Assembly (NCBI GenBank): GCA_019309685.1
Contig: JAFDFT010000105.1
Coordinates: 1-8,114 of the forward strand
Length of the DNA: 8,114 nucleotides
Origin: Deltaproteobacteria bacterium
GTDB taxonomy: Bacteria; Desulfobacterota; Desulfobacteria; Desulfobacterales; JAABPS01
Reading direction: 5' to 3'
Below the pieces are notes generated by a model. That model was given only the letters and a program-made list of their open reading frames with translations, ran no database searches and was not told the origin of the DNA. A program made the translations under genes and the position numbers. Numbering within the stretch: position 1 is the first letter of the stretch; every line of letters begins with the position of its first letter. Below are positions 5,688-8,114 of this stretch, piece by piece.

Positions 5688-7448
5688 ATGAGTAATATTG
5701 TACGCATAGCAAATTGCAGCGGGTTCTATGGTGACAGGCTATCGGCAGCACGGGAGATGGTGGAAGGCGGCCCCATCGATTTTCTAACAGGCGATTACCT
5801 GGCGGAATTGACGATGGCTATCCTCTACAATCAACGTCTGTCGCGAGGCGAGAAGGCCGGGTACGTCGGCACTTTTTTAAAACAGGTAAAAGACGTCATC
5901 AAGCCGTGTATGGATAAAGGCATCAAAATCGTCAGCAATGCGGGAGGATTGAATCCTAAGAGTATGGCCAATGAAATAGAGAATATTATCGACGAGATGG
6001 GCGTATCAGCAAAAGTGGCCTATATTGACGGGGATGACCTGATGCCCCGGATGGAAGAACTTCAGGCAGCCGGTGAAGCATTCATTCATCTTGAAAAAAA
6101 CACGTCCCTGGCAAGTTCCGGTCTGACACCCGTGAGCGCAAACGCGTATTTTGGCGGCTGGGGCATCAAGGAAGCGCTGGATCGTGGCGCCGATATTGTT
6201 ATCGCTCCCCGGGTAACAGACGCGGCAGTGGTCATCGGTCCTGCAGCATGGAAGTTTGATTGGAAGCGGGACGACTATGATAAGCTGGCAGGCGCTCTTG
6301 CGGCCGGTCATATCATCGAATGCGGTGCCCAGGCAACGGGGGGTAACTACTCCTTTTTTCAAGAAGTACCCAGTTACAGAAATGTCGGCTTCCCCCTGGC
6401 TGAGATCGAAGAGGACGGCAGTTTTACCATTACCAAGCATCCGGGAACGGGTGGATTGGTCTCTGTGGGCACTGTTACGGCCCAACTTCTCTATGAGATA
6501 TCGACACCAGCATACCTGAATCCGGATGTCATCGGTCATTTCGATACCATGACAGTCGAACAGACCGGAGAGGACCGGGTGCGTGTCAGCGGTGTTCGGG
6601 GCAGCAGCCCCACCTCCACTCACAAGGTGTGCATTAATGTGCAGGGAGGCTACCGCAATGGCCTGGAACTGTTAATAGCGGGTTTGGATGTTGAAGAGAA
6701 GGCAAAAATATTTACCGATGCTTTATTCGACAGCCTGGGCGGCAAAGATCAGTTTGACGATGTAGCAATTAAGCTGATTCGTAGTGATAAGGAAGATCCG
6801 GATACGAATGAAGAAGCATTTGCTTCTCTGAGGATTACCTGTAAGTCTAAAGATCCGGCTCTTGTCGGCCGCTTGTGGAATGCAAAGGCTACAGAATTGG
6901 GGTTGGCGAATTTTCCGGGCATGGCCGGTCGTCCGGTAGCCGGTCAAGGCACGCCTTTCATTGTCTACTGGCCTGCGTTGATCGATAGCAAACATCTCAT
7001 TGAATACGTCTATCTGGATGGTAAGAAGACAGAGGTTGTGCCCACAAATCAACTCGGTTTGGAGAGCAAGTATCAGACGGAACCGGCAGCCATACCGGAT
7101 GCACCCACCGGTGAGACCGTCAGGATACCCCTGGGCCGATTGTTCGGCGCACGCTCCGGTGATAAGGGAGGATGCGCGAACCTCGGCATCTGGGCGAAAA
7201 CCGATGCCGCCTATGGTTTCCTGCATAAGTATCTGACCGTTGATGAACTAAAGCGGCTCTTGAAAGATACAGCGCAGTATAAAATCGAACGGTATGAACT
7301 GCCTAATCTGAAGGCGCTCAATTTTTACATTCACGACATTCTGCAGGACGGTGTCTCCTCCAGTACCCGCGTAGATGGCCAGGCCAAGTCTTTGGGTGAA
7401 TATCTTCGCTCCAAGTATGCAGACATACCCAAGACCCTGGTTGATTAG
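5688..7448 (+). CDS. AtuA-family protein (acyclic terpene utilization, DUF1446)
   Basis: A full-length 586-residue protein of the AtuA/DUF1446 family, which has no settled biochemical activity. The founding member is encoded in the Pseudomonas citronellol/geraniol (atu) cluster beside geranyl-CoA carboxylase genes. Landmarks are IANCSGFYGDR (7-17), DFLTGDYLAELTM (31-43), KIVSNAGGLNP (80-90), FGGWGIKEAL...GADIVIAPRVTDAA (155-180), ECGAQATGGNYSFF (211-224) and HPGTGGLVSVGTVTAQLLYEI (within 251-271). A C-terminal small domain begins near 476 with VRIPLGRLFGARSGDKGGCANLGIW (478-502). Both family domains are joined in one chain, as in AtuA. It sits between a biotin-carrier protein and an SDR, which fits breakdown of a branched or unsaturated acyl-CoA through biotin-dependent carboxylation. 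The particular substrate (terpene acid, isovalerate or other) is not shown. I give no gene symbol because similarity to the family does not establish terpene use. Confidence 0.88.
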   Translation: MSNIVRIANCSGFYGDRLSAAREMVEGGPIDFLTGDYLAELTMAILYNQRLSRGEKAGYVGTFLKQVKDVIKPCMDKGIKIVSNAGGLNPKSMANEIENIIDEMGVSAKVAYIDGDDLMPRMEELQAAGEAFIHLEKNTSLASSGLTPVSANAYFGGWGIKEALDRGADIVIAPRVTDAAVVIGPAAWKFDWKRDDYDKLAGALAAGHIIECGAQATGGNYSFFQEVPSYRNVGFPLAEIEEDGSFTITKHPGTGGLVSVGTVTAQLLYEISTPAYLNPDVIGHFDTMTVEQTGEDRVRVSGVRGSSPTSTHKVCINVQGGYRNGLELLIAGLDVEEKAKIFTDALFDSLGGKDQFDDVAIKLIRSDKEDPDTNEEAFASLRITCKSKDPALVGRLWNAKATELGLANFPGMAGRPVAGQGTPFIVYWPALIDSKHLIEYVYLDGKKTEVVPTNQLGLESKYQTEPAAIPDAPTGETVRIPLGRLFGARSGDKGGCANLGIWAKTDAAYGFLHKYLTVDELKRLLKDTAQYKIERYELPNLKALNFYIHDILQDGVSSSTRVDGQAKSLGEYLRSKYADIPKTLVD

Positions 7449-7510
7449 AAGCACGGATTCCGTAAAAGAGGGATGTGCATAAAAACATAAAATTGCTTTA
7501 ATTTTACATT

Positions 7511-7520
7511 AAAGGAGAAA
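7511..7520 (+). promoter_or_regulatory. Shine-Dalgarno site deciding the GTG start of the SDR
   Basis: AAAGGAGAAA has its GGAG core 6 bases before the GTG at 7524. It is identical to the site at 5671-5680, which supports a common operon. Confidence 0.65.
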
Positions 7521-7523
7521 GAA

Positions 7524-8114
7524 GTGAGCGGACGATTGGATGGTAAAGTGGCCGTCATTACTGGCGGTACCAGCGGAATTGGCGAGGCCACGGCTGAAGT
7601 GTTCGTGGCGGAGGGTGCGAAGGTTGTGATTGCGGGACGGTCCGAGAATAAAGGAAAAATGATCGCGGATCGGTTGGGCGAATGCGTTATCTACCAGCGT
7701 ACCGACGTCCTGAAAGAGAATGAAATTAAAGCTGTAATCGATCTGGCGAAGGACCGTTTCGGCCGGTTGGATTGCCTGTTCAATAATGCCGGGGGAACGG
7801 ATCGCGGCAGTTTGGAGACGGTTACCAAAGAGGATTTCGATTACAGTATGAATCTGTTGCTGGGCAGTGTGGTTTTCGGCATCAAGTACGCCGCGCCGAT
7901 AATGAAGGAACAAAAATCTGGCTGCATTATCAATAATTCGAGCATCGCGGCATTACGGACAGGGCAGGGCGGTATTCTGTACAGTGCTGCAAAAGCGGCG
8001 GTAACGCACTTCAGCAAAATTGCCGGCGTTGAGTTGGGGCCGTATCATATACGCGTCAACAGCATATCCCCGGGTGCCGTAGCAACCCCGATTTTCTGGG
8101 GTGGCCCACAAGTA
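7524..8114 (+). CDS. Short-chain dehydrogenase/reductase (classical SDR), 3'-truncated
   Basis: The frame runs from a GTG start through the window end, giving 197 residues of a classical SDR usually about 250 long, so some 50 C-terminal residues are missing. The Rossmann motif TGGTSGIG (13-20), NNAG (87-90), N110, S140, Y153 and K157 form the complete cofactor-binding and catalytic set, followed by RVNSISPGAVATP. The second strand ends in AGR (R39) rather than an acidic residue, which in this family favours NADP(H) over NAD(H); this is only a tendency. Such enzymes oxidise or reduce a hydroxy/keto group of the pathway intermediate, for example a 3-hydroxyacyl-CoA or an alcohol. It lies 75 bases after the AtuA-family gene with the same ribosome site, so probably in one operon. 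The specific substrate cannot be read. Confidence 0.92.
   Translation, partial: MSGRLDGKVAVITGGTSGIGEATAEVFVAEGAKVVIAGRSENKGKMIADRLGECVIYQRTDVLKENEIKAVIDLAKDRFGRLDCLFNNAGGTDRGSLETVTKEDFDYSMNLLLGSVVFGIKYAAPIMKEQKSGCIINNSSIAALRTGQGGILYSAAKAAVTHFSKIAGVELGPYHIRVNSISPGAVATPIFWGGPQV

Noticed and set aside
6006..6623. 205-codon minus-strand frame inside the AtuA-family gene
   Set aside because: It lies antisense to a well-supported gene, and its protein has no recognisable domain and a composition expected from reading a shadow frame.
7509..7913. 134-codon minus-strand frame opposite the SDR gene
   Set aside because: It is the shadow of the SDR frame, whose Rossmann and catalytic motifs are all intact on the + strand.

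Overview
The window looks like chromosomal DNA of a Gram-negative, probably anaerobic catabolic bacterium. A Desulfobacterota (deltaproteobacterial sulfate-reducer type) source is my best guess. It rests on the gene content (paralogous YtcJ-type amidohydrolases, an AtuA-family protein beside a detached biotin-carrier protein) and on a short palindromic element that resembles repeats I remember from that group; no search was run. All genes recognised are on the + strand.

Left module (1-4818). A 5'-truncated YtcJ-type amidohydrolase (2-583) is followed by an aromatic-amino-acid-permease-like transporter (651-1812), a mandelate racemase/muconate lactonizing enzyme-type enolase-superfamily protein (1825-2988) and a second, complete YtcJ-type amidohydrolase (3220-4818). 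The first three are tightly spaced and probably form one transcript. Together they suggest uptake of a small amide- or amino-acid-like compound, hydrolysis by two different amidohydrolases, and epimerisation, cycloisomerisation or dehydration by the enolase-fold enzyme; the substrate is unknown. The transporter is split by an apparent +1 frameshift at its N-terminus, where two six-base homopolymers (A6, T6) occur. A 163-bp miniature inverted-repeat element (2988-3150), flanked by TAACTA direct repeats, sits directly at the stop codon of the enolase-family gene.

Intergenic region (4819-5203). This 385-bp stretch has no convincing gene. It holds four copies of a TTTAAC-N-GGG-like motif in both orientations, a perfect GC-rich hairpin, an AT-rich hairpin, and then the leader of the next operon. 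It separates the two metabolic modules.

Right module (5204-8114). A stand-alone biotinyl carrier protein with the EAMKM biotinylation motif (5204-5623) is followed by a full-length AtuA-family protein (5688-7448) and a 3'-truncated short-chain dehydrogenase/reductase (7524 to the end). This arrangement recalls CoA-ester catabolism with a biotin-dependent acyl-CoA carboxylase, as in the acyclic terpene (Atu) or leucine/isovalerate (Liu) pathways. The biotin carboxylase and carboxyltransferase subunits are not in view and may lie downstream. AtuA and the SDR share the same Shine-Dalgarno string (AAAGGAGAAA), which supports one operon.
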